64,000 bases of DNA, from contig CAXXHP010000004.1 of NCBI GenBank assembly GCA_963662675.2, forward strand, positions 682,001-746,000, given 5' to 3'. The position numbers and the translations under genes are program-made. This document shows, piece by piece, positions 54,646-62,423 of the stretch (its first letter is position 1; each line of letters begins with the position of its first letter). Below the pieces are notes generated by a model. The model saw only the letters and a program-made list of their open reading frames with translations. It was not told the origin of the DNA and made no database searches. This DNA is from G963662675 sp963662675 (GTDB taxonomy: Bacteria; Bacteroidota; Bacteroidia; Bacteroidales; Prolixibacteraceae).

Positions 54646-54689
54646 AATGGGCCGAGGTAAACAAATTAATATGTTTCCCTCCGCCCATT
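54646..54689 (-). terminator. Intrinsic terminator after the alpha/beta hydrolase gene
   Basis: On the minus strand GAATGGGCGGAGGGAAACA pairs with TGTTTACCTCGGCCCATT and is followed by TTG-rich sequence. It lies about 40 bp beyond the stop at 54729. Confidence 0.75.
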
Positions 54690-54728
54690 CTCTAAAAATC
54701 ATCAAATTAATGATGTCGATATTGAGAT

Positions 54729-55637
54729 CTAAAAACCTTCAGACTGCAACCATCCATAAAAATGATCAATCCAATTATCGCTTGGCAAATCCTGCTTTGT
54801 CATACCAAATGCACCCTTACCTTTTCCATACAAATGTATTTCAGCTTCACCACCTGCTTTCTTCCATGTAGTAAACAACGCAAGGCAACCAGCTGCCACA
54901 TTCATATGATCCGCTGCAGTAGCAATAAACAAGGGTGGCGCCGGATTAGAAACGATTACATCAACTAAAGATGGACCATAAATTGAACCGATAAAATTAG
55001 GCATTGTCACCTGATTGCGATTCGTTATTATGGCATTTAACGCAACTCCACCACCAGCAGAGAAACCCAAATATCCAATATGGTCAGGATTAATATTCCA
55101 CTCACTAGCACGTTCTCTGATTACCCGAATAGCTTCTTGGGCATCTTCGCCTGCTCTATTTGCAACCTGAATGGATTGTGGATCCGTAGATGGATTAGCA
55201 TTGGCGTTTTTAAGTTCATCAAATTGGTCAACTGCCAAACTCATCATCATAGGAGGCATATTTCCTTGCCCCATTTTCATCTCAGTATTGTCCAGCCTGT
55301 ATTTTAAGATAAAAGCCGTAATCCCTTTACCATTTAGCCATTTTGCAACCTTTGTGCCCTCATTCTCCCAACTTAAAAACCGTAAGGCTCCACCAGGAAG
55401 TACAACTACAGCTGTTCCGGTTGCAATTGCCGGATCTGGCAAATAAACGGACATAGATGGTTTGGTTACGTTACTAATTCCAGTTATTTCACCATCTTCC
55501 GAATAGCTTATTTTCTCTTCTGTTGAAGTATCTGAAATTATACTCTCTGTATTGTAATTAAGAGAAATAACTTCTTGGGCTTCAGTTTGAGCCAAGAATG
55601 CAAATGCAAAAAAAAGATAAAAAATGAGTTTTTTCAT
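54729..55637 (-). CDS. Exported alpha/beta hydrolase (BD-FAE/acetylesterase-like)
   Basis: 302 residues, Sec signal LIFYLFFAFAFLAQTEAQ. AVVVLPGGALRFLSWENEG forms the oxyanion loop, IGYLGFSAGGGVALNAI the nucleophile elbow, LFIATAADHMN the acid, and the catalytic His is probably near HLYGKGKGAFG, where the usual GHG is replaced by KGAFG, so the His is not obvious. It matches the type of the N-terminal fragment at 18662. Follows the carboxylesterase by 58 bp. Confidence 0.82.
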   Translation of the reverse strand: MKKLIFYLFFAFAFLAQTEAQEVISLNYNTESIISDTSTEEKISYSEDGEITGISNVTKPSMSVYLPDPAIATGTAVVVLPGGALRFLSWENEGTKVAKWLNGKGITAFILKYRLDNTEMKMGQGNMPPMMMSLAVDQFDELKNANANPSTDPQSIQVANRAGEDAQEAIRVIRERASEWNINPDHIGYLGFSAGGGVALNAIITNRNQVTMPNFIGSIYGPSLVDVIVSNPAPPLFIATAADHMNVAAGCLALFTTWKKAGGEAEIHLYGKGKGAFGMTKQDLPSDNWIDHFYGWLQSEGF

Positions 55638-55695
55638 TCTGACAAATTAACGATTGTGTTTTTATAGTGCAAAAACTATATTTCGTATAGCTTAA

Positions 55696-57219
55696 TTATT
55701 TTAATAGCTGATTTTTTAGAAATTCATATTTCTCTTCGCTACCAGCAATTGGAATCATTCCAAAACCTTCACCTAATTCCATTACTTCATGCTTTTCACT
55801 ACTGTAAGGCGTCCATTCTGCCATACCTGCTCCATTTGGATCACCGGTCTTGATAAAATTCACCCAATAAGAAGAAATATTATCAGCGATAATTGTATCC
55901 TTTTTAGTCATTGTATGGCTTATAACTTTATCCATGTTATTAAAAACATAAGGTACTTCAGCGGTATGAAATGCGCCAAATTCGGGATGTTCAGGCCATG
56001 GGATTGCACGATCAAAATAATAAACGTATCCGTTTGTCTTTGCTGTTTTTGCTCTGTATTCTAACCATAAATAGGCATTCAATCGACTTTGTTCTTGCCC
56101 TGCTAATTTTAAAGCTGCAGCCTCTTCTTCTTCAGCACTTGAAGAATACAACGCCTTAAATTCATCATCTTGACTTCCAGAATACCTTGTTTCGTCTGCA
56201 TTCAACCCAGTCATAAAAGGTGTATCATTTTGTTTTCCTTCAGCAAAACTGGTCATTCTATCATTGGTTTGTAAATAACCATCGATATTACCCCTGAAGC
56301 TCATTCGTTGGTCTGGGATTGCAGCAATTATTTCTTCTGCTGGAATAGCTCTTAATTCGGCAATAGAGTTTGCTCCCTTTAAACTGGCAAATTTTACTCC
56401 CTGCTCTTCTGCGTCTTTTAAAGTCATTGATCCTCCCATAAGCCCACTCGAATAGCTAGTGCCACTCTCTGTTATAGCCCGATGAAACAACCCTGAAGCC
56501 AAAGGAGATGTAACAAGCTGATTAACCGACATCGCTCCGGCTGATTGACCAGCAATAGTAACACATCCCGGATCACCACCAAAAGCAGCAATATTATTTT
56601 TCACCCATTCTAATGCAGCCACCTGATCAAGGAATCCGTAGTTGCCGGAACTATGGTTGGGTGATTCAGCTGTAAGTTCAGGATGTGCCATATAACCAAG
56701 TGCACCTAAACGATAATTGATATTGAGAACTATTATCCCTTTTTGGGCAAGTTCTTCCCCATCATACACTGCAACAGACCCTGAGCCTTCAGTGAGTGCA
56801 CCACCATGAATATATACGAGTACTGGTAGTTTATCTTCAGTTGTTTTTGCAGGAGTCCATAAATTGAGATAAAGACAATCCTCACTAATACTATCCTGAA
56901 CCATAAACTCCGCAGTCCATGGTTCCCGTGAATACCCTCTGAATTGTATAGCACTTGCTCCAAATTCACTAGCATCTCTAACTCCCTCCCATGAAGCAGG
57001 CAGTTGTGGTTCACGCCATCTTAAATCACCCACCGGAGGTGCAGCATAAGGAATACCTTTAAAGGAAACAACGGTATTTGTTTCATTAACGACTCCTAGC
57101 ACAAGCCCACTTTGAGTTTGTACTGTTGGATCGATTATTTGCTGTTCAATGCTTTGCTTTTCTGTACAAGCAAATAAAACGACAGCAGCCACAATACTTA
57201 TAAATGAATGTTTTTTCAT
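55696..57219 (-). CDS. Type B carboxylesterase, lipoprotein
   Basis: 507 residues; lipoprotein signal IVAAVVLFAC. VVSFKGIPYAAPPVGDLRWR, SEDCLYLNLWTP, VLVYIHGGALTEGSG and VTIAGQSAGAMSVNQ (Ser226), with His in FGAFHTAEVPYVF. Third member of the family in this window; the elbow is GQSAG here, GESAG at 21768 and GFSAG at 18946. Probably on the cell surface or in the periplasm. Confidence 0.92.
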   Translation of the reverse strand: MKKHSFISIVAAVVLFACTEKQSIEQQIIDPTVQTQSGLVLGVVNETNTVVSFKGIPYAAPPVGDLRWREPQLPASWEGVRDASEFGASAIQFRGYSREPWTAEFMVQDSISEDCLYLNLWTPAKTTEDKLPVLVYIHGGALTEGSGSVAVYDGEELAQKGIIVLNINYRLGALGYMAHPELTAESPNHSSGNYGFLDQVAALEWVKNNIAAFGGDPGCVTIAGQSAGAMSVNQLVTSPLASGLFHRAITESGTSYSSGLMGGSMTLKDAEEQGVKFASLKGANSIAELRAIPAEEIIAAIPDQRMSFRGNIDGYLQTNDRMTSFAEGKQNDTPFMTGLNADETRYSGSQDDEFKALYSSSAEEEEAAALKLAGQEQSRLNAYLWLEYRAKTAKTNGYVYYFDRAIPWPEHPEFGAFHTAEVPYVFNNMDKVISHTMTKKDTIIADNISSYWVNFIKTGDPNGAGMAEWTPYSSEKHEVMELGEGFGMIPIAGSEEKYEFLKNQLLK

Positions 57220-57464
57220 ACTCGTAGTCTAAGTTTTGATTTTAATATATATTCCTGTTAGTTTTTTGTAAGATTATTTATTCAAATATGGGAAAGTAAA
57301 TATAGAAAGTTTATTCAAGATGTTTATACCGACAATATTGCTGTAGCATGGCTAAAACCCCAAAAGACGAGTAAAGAAGAAGCAATTGCATTCTTATGTA
57401 TTCCGACCTGCAGAATACCTCAATTCTTCAACAATACTCCAAATAAAAACAAACACGCATTAAG

Positions 57465-58667
57465 CTACTCTCCTTTTATAAATTCTGACAGATAAGAGTA
57501 TTGAGCGGTAAGTTCTCCATCTTTAAGAATCGTTGCTCTTTGTATTATCCCATCTGAGTCTTCCCCAAACAACGAAGGAAGAACCTGATAATAAAGATCT
57601 CTGGCAAAACTATGAGATGCATCAACGGGAAGAGCTGAAGGTAAATTATCTACAGCCATTACCGTAATATATTCAGGAGATGAAAAAGCAGGTTTTTCAG
57701 ACAGGTCCTTCGGGTCAATATCATAATAGGGCATCTTAATAGATGAAGTTCGGATGGTAGTAGGTATTGGACCTGGCACATCACAACTAACATCGGCAAT
57801 TAATGAAATTGAAAAGTCGTCTGACTGAAGTTCTTCCTGTGTAAAGAAATGTGGAGATTGATGATCCCAAAAATGACAAGCGATAAAAACATCAGTAGCA
57901 GACAAATAGGGCTTAAAGGATGACTTATAATCGTGTGGATTTTTATAAAAATGCATTCGATCAAACTCCCCTTCATTTCGCATGACATAATCGTCGGGAT
58001 TAAGCCGGGTGTATACTGCATGATCATATTTCTTATTCAGAAAATCATGAGGTAAAACTTCCTCAACGTTCAATTCACGTATAATCTCTAAAGCTCCCGA
58101 TGCAACTCGACCACCTCCTGTTACTAAAATTTTCAGGGGAGGCAGATCAAACCTCTTTAACTGGCGGTATAAATCATTTAAGTCAGTGCATTTCTCCGGG
58201 GCAAGTAGCTTAATGCCTGTGAAGCGTTTTGCAGCACCCTTAAAGGCGTAATAGGCTCCTACAACACCAGCCCAAAAACCAAAGAAAACCAAACGGGTGT
58301 TTTCTATATTTGTCAGATATTCATGGTCAATCAGAGTAATTTTTTTTTGCACCATCTCTTGAATAAATTGCTTATTAAAGGCTTGTTTTTTTGCAACATG
58401 TGCAAACATAAGATGGGTTTTTCCTTCAATAAGAGCATCTCCGGCCACTTCTTTAACACCGATTAAAATATCGCAATGCGACAAGTCATCAACCACAGGA
58501 ATCCCTAATTTGCGGTATTCGTCATCCGAATGGATTCTCTCACTACTAGATTGAATATACAATTCAATATCAGGATAATTTTCTTTTATAAGCATCGCTG
58601 TCTCTGGAGTAACTGCTACCCGACGATCTTCCCACCTTCTTGTTTCTTTTAATACACCAACCTTCAT
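57465..58667 (-). CDS. NAD(P)-dependent dehydrogenase, AlaDH/PNT and saccharopine-dehydrogenase-like
   Basis: 400 residues. The N-terminal GVLKETRRWEDRRVAVTPET and HLMFAHVAKKQAFNKQF match the AlaDH/PNT N-domain as used in lysine-ketoglutarate reductase/saccharopine dehydrogenases. The Rossmann motif is VTGGGRVASGALEII. The C-terminal part contains SLIADVSCDVPGPIPTT and AVDNLPSALPVDASHSFARD as in saccharopine dehydrogenase. Cytoplasmic. No lysine-pathway neighbours, so its substrate could be another imino acid. Monocistronic. Confidence 0.85.
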   Translation of the reverse strand: MKVGVLKETRRWEDRRVAVTPETAMLIKENYPDIELYIQSSSERIHSDDEYRKLGIPVVDDLSHCDILIGVKEVAGDALIEGKTHLMFAHVAKKQAFNKQFIQEMVQKKITLIDHEYLTNIENTRLVFFGFWAGVVGAYYAFKGAAKRFTGIKLLAPEKCTDLNDLYRQLKRFDLPPLKILVTGGGRVASGALEIIRELNVEEVLPHDFLNKKYDHAVYTRLNPDDYVMRNEGEFDRMHFYKNPHDYKSSFKPYLSATDVFIACHFWDHQSPHFFTQEELQSDDFSISLIADVSCDVPGPIPTTIRTSSIKMPYYDIDPKDLSEKPAFSSPEYITVMAVDNLPSALPVDASHSFARDLYYQVLPSLFGEDSDGIIQRATILKDGELTAQYSYLSEFIKGE

Positions 58668-59017
58668 ATCATTTAATTCAATTATCTCAATATAATAATA
58701 TATTCAAGAATTATATTAAGAAGTAAAGACAGTCCAATAGAAAATAACATTGGGACTTCAATGCTTACTGCCCCCTCTCTCCTGCTTTTATGAATGACAG
58801 TTAAAATAGTTTCATAAAAATGAAAAGTTGCAAAAGGGCTTCAAAAAAAATTGCTCTTTTATGCATTTTATGAAACAATCATTTTCTAAAAAATGTTTTT
58901 CATCTTCCATCAACTCCAAAGTAAATAACAAAAAGAACCGGATGCTTAAAAAAACACCCGGTCTAATGAGTCCAACTAAACTCGCTTTACCCTATCAAAA
59001 GTAATTAAAGCAATTCT
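58668..59017. other. Intergenic region with hairpins
   Basis: No gene. It holds a long imperfect hairpin at 58809-58876 (GTTTCATAAAAATG ... GCATTTTATGAAAC with inner AAAAG..GCAA/TTGC..CTTTT) and the terminator at 58937-58962. The hairpin lies in front of the dehydrogenase gene and could be a 5' regulatory structure. Confidence 0.5.
58937..58962 (-). terminator. Intrinsic terminator after the first amidohydrolase
   Basis: On the minus strand ACCGGGTG, a T-rich loop, then CATCCGGT and CTTTTTG. It lies 56 bp past the stop at 59018. Confidence 0.65.
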
Positions 59018-60022
59018 TTATTCTTCAGGCCATTCAAAATAGCTTTCATCAAGTCTTAAGAAACGTGCTGCATTATTAAATAATATATCTCTCTTTTGTC
59101 CTTCAGATAAATATTGAGCGTGTTCAATTACACCAAGACCAACCTCGAACAAATCAGGCCATGTCATGAAATCTGTTCCATACATAATCCGCTTACCAAA
59201 ACCTGCTCGGATCATTCTTTTGATGTAATCGTTAACTTCGTCCAAAGGATAACTCCAAATCATTCCAGAAATATCAACATACACATAAGCATGAGCACCC
59301 ATTAAAGCGATCATTTCTTCAAACATTGGATAACCCGCATGATGAACATAGACTTTAAGTTTTGGATGACGAGCTAATAAATCCTCCAGAATTAGTGGAT
59401 TCCCAAGAGATGCTCTGTAAGTTGGTCTTGTAATATTAGCCATGCCGTTGCCTCCTGTCCCCAAATGTATTCCAACAGGAATATCAAATTCTTCTGCGAC
59501 ACCGAAATATGGATCTAATGCCGGGTCACTTGGCGAAATTCCCTGATACTGCGGAGCACATTCAGCCATCACTTTATAAAATCCTGTTGAAAGAGAATCA
59601 CGGAAAGCTTCTACGGTCATTGATGTTGCATTGCTAATACCAATGCCTGGGATAATTGTTCCTTCAGGAGCAGCATTATACCAATTATGAAGTACTTCTG
59701 CATCTCCAAAAACGACCATAGTCATATTTAAACGTTCAATATGTTCTAAAATGGCATCCTCTAATTCTTCATCACTCGTTGCCGGCTCTAATCGATTAGC
59801 ACAATCACCATCTGCACTAAAAGACATTTCTTCATTTGGATCTCCTCCCGGCATGTCTGTTAAAAACCAAGGGCAAAAACCAGAAGCTCCTTCTCTTGCA
59901 TGCATCGCATGCACATGAATATCAATCATTGGTAAGTGAGTAACTTTTTTTTCTGCTCGATCTTGTGCATTTGCACTAAAGGCCAGAAATGCAATTAATG
60001 TAAGAATCAATAAAGGTTTCAT
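59018..60022 (-). CDS. Exported amidohydrolase (amidohydrolase_2 / ACMSD-like)
   Basis: 334 residues from Met at 60022, chosen to match the neighbour's start and signal; Sec signal LLILTLIAFLAFSANAQ. Metal-binding features: PMIDIHVHAMHA (HxH), VGIHLGTGGNGM, KVYVHHAGYPMFEEM (His pair) and RIMYGTDFMTW (Asp). TIM-barrel decarboxylase/hydrolase of the ACMSD/gamma-resorcylate decarboxylase superfamily (PF04909), rarely exported. About 75% identical by eye to the next gene upstream. Confidence 0.88.
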   Translation of the reverse strand: MKPLLILTLIAFLAFSANAQDRAEKKVTHLPMIDIHVHAMHAREGASGFCPWFLTDMPGGDPNEEMSFSADGDCANRLEPATSDEELEDAILEHIERLNMTMVVFGDAEVLHNWYNAAPEGTIIPGIGISNATSMTVEAFRDSLSTGFYKVMAECAPQYQGISPSDPALDPYFGVAEEFDIPVGIHLGTGGNGMANITRPTYRASLGNPLILEDLLARHPKLKVYVHHAGYPMFEEMIALMGAHAYVYVDISGMIWSYPLDEVNDYIKRMIRAGFGKRIMYGTDFMTWPDLFEVGLGVIEHAQYLSEGQKRDILFNNAARFLRLDESYFEWPEE

Positions 60023-60222
60023 CATTATATTTTTAGGTTTAACTAGTAAAGGTTTTGACATCCAACTGGGATAATCAATTATATATAATAATTATAAGGA
60101 GCATCAAGGGAATACATGCATACTGTTTCATGTGTTCCAAAACACATAAATATTTCATAACGAAAAACTCCTTCCCAATTAGCGACAATACCGATGGCAC
60201 GACTCTGATATTAGAGCAAAAA

Positions 60223-60261
60223 AGTGTGAACAAAATACGCTCTCAGCATTTTGTTCACACT
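60223..60261 (-). terminator. Intrinsic terminator between the two amidohydrolase genes
   Basis: AGTGTGAACAAAAT (60223-60236) and ATTTTGTTCACACT (60248-60261) are perfect inverted arms; on the minus strand the stem is followed by TTTTTT. It lies 40 bp after the stop at 60301, so the downstream paralogue must have its own promoter or rely on read-through. Confidence 0.9.
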
Positions 60262-60300
60262 GGATGTATTGAACTTAATATAAATCAATAAAAGAGTGAT

Positions 60301-61308
60301 TTATTCCTCAGGCCATTGAAAATAGCTTTCATCAAGATTTAAGAATCTTGCAGAATTATTGAATAGAATATCTCTTTTCTGATCTTCAGATAGATACTGA
60401 GCATTTTCAATAACACCAATACCTGTTTCAAATAATTTTGGATACATCATAAAGTCAGTTCCATAGCAAATTCGTTTTCCAAAACCAGCCTGAACTAATC
60501 TTTTAATGTAGTAGTGAATTTCGTCTAATGGGTAACTCCAGATAAAACCTGAAATATCAACATATACATATGCATTAGCTCCCATAAGTGCAATCATTTC
60601 GTCAGCAAATGGATAACCGGCATGGTGAACATACACTTTCAATTTTGGATGGCGTGCCAGCAAATCTTCCAATAACAACGGGTCTCCTAAAGAAGCTCTA
60701 TAATTGGGTTGAGTAATGTTTGCCATACCATTACCACCAGTTCCCATATGTATTCCAACAGGAATATTCATTTCTTCTGCAACAGCAAAATATGGGTCAA
60801 GAGCAGGGTCACTTGGTGAAATACCTTGATATTGCGGAGCACATTCAGCCATTACTTTATAAAAGCCTGTTTCTAATGAATCACGAAATGCTTCTACAGT
60901 CATTGAAGTAGCATTACTAATACCAATGCCAGGGATAATACTACCTTTTGGCGAAGCATTTACCCATTTATGTAATGTTTCTGCATCACCAAAAGCTACC
61001 ATTGTCATATTTAGGTCTTTTGTGTGGTGCACAATGCTTTCAAGCATTTCTTCATCACTCTGAGCAGGAATTAATGGATCAATACAATCACCTTCAAATG
61101 AAAAAGCCATAGGCTCATTGGGATCTCCACCTGGCATATCACTTAAAAACCAAGGACACATATTCATCGTCATGCCTGGTGTCACCTTCATGGTATGAAC
61201 ATGAATGTCAATTATGGGAAGCCTTGAAACTTTGTTAGATTGCTCAGTTTGTGCATTTGCACCAAATGCCATTCCTGCAACGAGTGTAAAAATCAATAAG
61301 GGTTTCAT
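60301..61308 (-). CDS. Exported amidohydrolase (amidohydrolase_2 / ACMSD-like), paralogue
   Basis: 335 residues, Sec signal LLIFTLVAGMAFGANAQ. PIIDIHVHTMKV, VGIHMGTGGNGM, VYVHHAGYPFADEM and RICYGTDFMMYP repeat the metal-site pattern of the neighbour. CPWFLSDMPGGDPNE and YKVMAECAPQYQGISPSDPA are shared with the paralogue and may bind substrate. It follows the esterase at 61397 by 88 bp on the minus strand. A role in decarboxylating or hydrolysing the esterase product is an inference. Confidence 0.88.
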   Translation of the reverse strand: MKPLLIFTLVAGMAFGANAQTEQSNKVSRLPIIDIHVHTMKVTPGMTMNMCPWFLSDMPGGDPNEPMAFSFEGDCIDPLIPAQSDEEMLESIVHHTKDLNMTMVAFGDAETLHKWVNASPKGSIIPGIGISNATSMTVEAFRDSLETGFYKVMAECAPQYQGISPSDPALDPYFAVAEEMNIPVGIHMGTGGNGMANITQPNYRASLGDPLLLEDLLARHPKLKVYVHHAGYPFADEMIALMGANAYVYVDISGFIWSYPLDEIHYYIKRLVQAGFGKRICYGTDFMMYPKLFETGIGVIENAQYLSEDQKRDILFNNSARFLNLDESYFQWPEE

Positions 61309-61396
61309 TTTTTATTTTTTATTTATAATTATAAGGTAATTCGTCTACCTTTCATTCGTTAAAATTCCTTCTGCATATGAGAATATATCGATACAA

Positions 61397-62224
61397 TTAT
61401 TCAAATTCCTCACTTACGGCTTTTAAGACTTTTGGTAAGCATCCCATCCAAAAAGTCCAATCATGCACACCTGTGCGTTCGATATAATTGTGTACAATTC
61501 CTTTTTCAGTTAGAAGTAGGTCAAAACTTTCGTTAGAAGAATACACTAGATAGTCTTCCGTTCCACACTCCATTGTATAGGCGGGGATTTCTGCTAGTTC
61601 CTCTGTAGTTTTTGCGTTAATAATTTCGGTTAAGTCCGGAGCAGATGCTCCCATACCCAAAGCTCCGCTCATTGAATAACAATAGCAAAACATGTCAGGC
61701 CTTTTAAAAGCATGAAAGGTAGCACCATATCCTCCCATTGATAATCCGGCAATTGCTCTTCCTTTTTGGGTTGAATTGATTCGGTATTTATTCTCAATTT
61801 GCGGAATAAACTCCTGAATCATAAAGTCTTCATATAACAGAGATCCTCCATTAAAATTATTGCAGTAAAAAGAATCAATCCCATCGGGCATAACAATAAT
61901 CATTTCTTTTGCTTCTTCAGTATAAATCAAACTATTTACCACGGATGACATCCCATTAGTTACCCAGTCGAGATAATTTCCCCACATACCATGCAGTAAA
62001 TATAAAACCGGATAATCTTTGCTTGAGACATCATAATCTGGAGGGAGATAAATGGAATAATGCATATCCAGTTGAAGGATTTCACTAGGAATAATTTCAC
62101 TTTGCACAACTGTACCACGTGGAATTATTACAGTATCCGCTATAATTCCTTCTGTTTCTTTGTTGCAAGACAATAAGACAGATAGAAAAATTAATATAAA
62201 TATGAAGGAATGTCGTTTAGGCAT
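61397..62224 (-). CDS. Exported esterase lipoprotein (CE1 / esterase D-like)
   Basis: 275 residues from Met at 62224; lipoprotein signal IFILIFLSVLLSC. YPVLYLLHGMWGNYLDWVTN, KGRAIAGLSMGGYGATFHAF (nucleophile), MECGTEDYLVYSSN (acid) and ERTGVHDWTFWM (His). CE1 enzymes cut acetyl, feruloyl or methyl esters from polysaccharides or release mycolyl-type acyl groups. Its position right after a SusD gene suggests a glycan or glycoside-ester substrate. Confidence 0.88.
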   Translation of the reverse strand: MPKRHSFIFILIFLSVLLSCNKETEGIIADTVIIPRGTVVQSEIIPSEILQLDMHYSIYLPPDYDVSSKDYPVLYLLHGMWGNYLDWVTNGMSSVVNSLIYTEEAKEMIIVMPDGIDSFYCNNFNGGSLLYEDFMIQEFIPQIENKYRINSTQKGRAIAGLSMGGYGATFHAFKRPDMFCYCYSMSGALGMGASAPDLTEIINAKTTEELAEIPAYTMECGTEDYLVYSSNESFDLLLTEKGIVHNYIERTGVHDWTFWMGCLPKVLKAVSEEFE

Positions 62225-62350
62225 TGTCTGCAAATAAATGAACTGTTCTCTACTTGAATAGTAAATTCTAACAAAAAGGCTTAAAAAATAAATCAAAAAT
62301 TAACATACCGTTCAAAAATCTCTTCTTATATAAATCAAATGAAAAAGAAG

Positions 62351-62415
62351 AAAGGATTAATCCTATCACTAAGGGGTAGAGTATAGATCCCCTTAGTAAA
62401 TAAGATTAATCCTTT
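62351..62415 (-). terminator. Long terminator hairpin after the SusD-like gene
   Basis: AAAGGATTAATCC and ACTAAGGGG on the left pair with CCCCTTAGT and GATTAATCCTTT on the right, with an unpaired AAATAA/TATC bulge. It separates the SusD-like gene from the esterase, so the locus is at least two transcripts or attenuated. Confidence 0.85.
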
Positions 62416-62423
62416 ACTATAGT

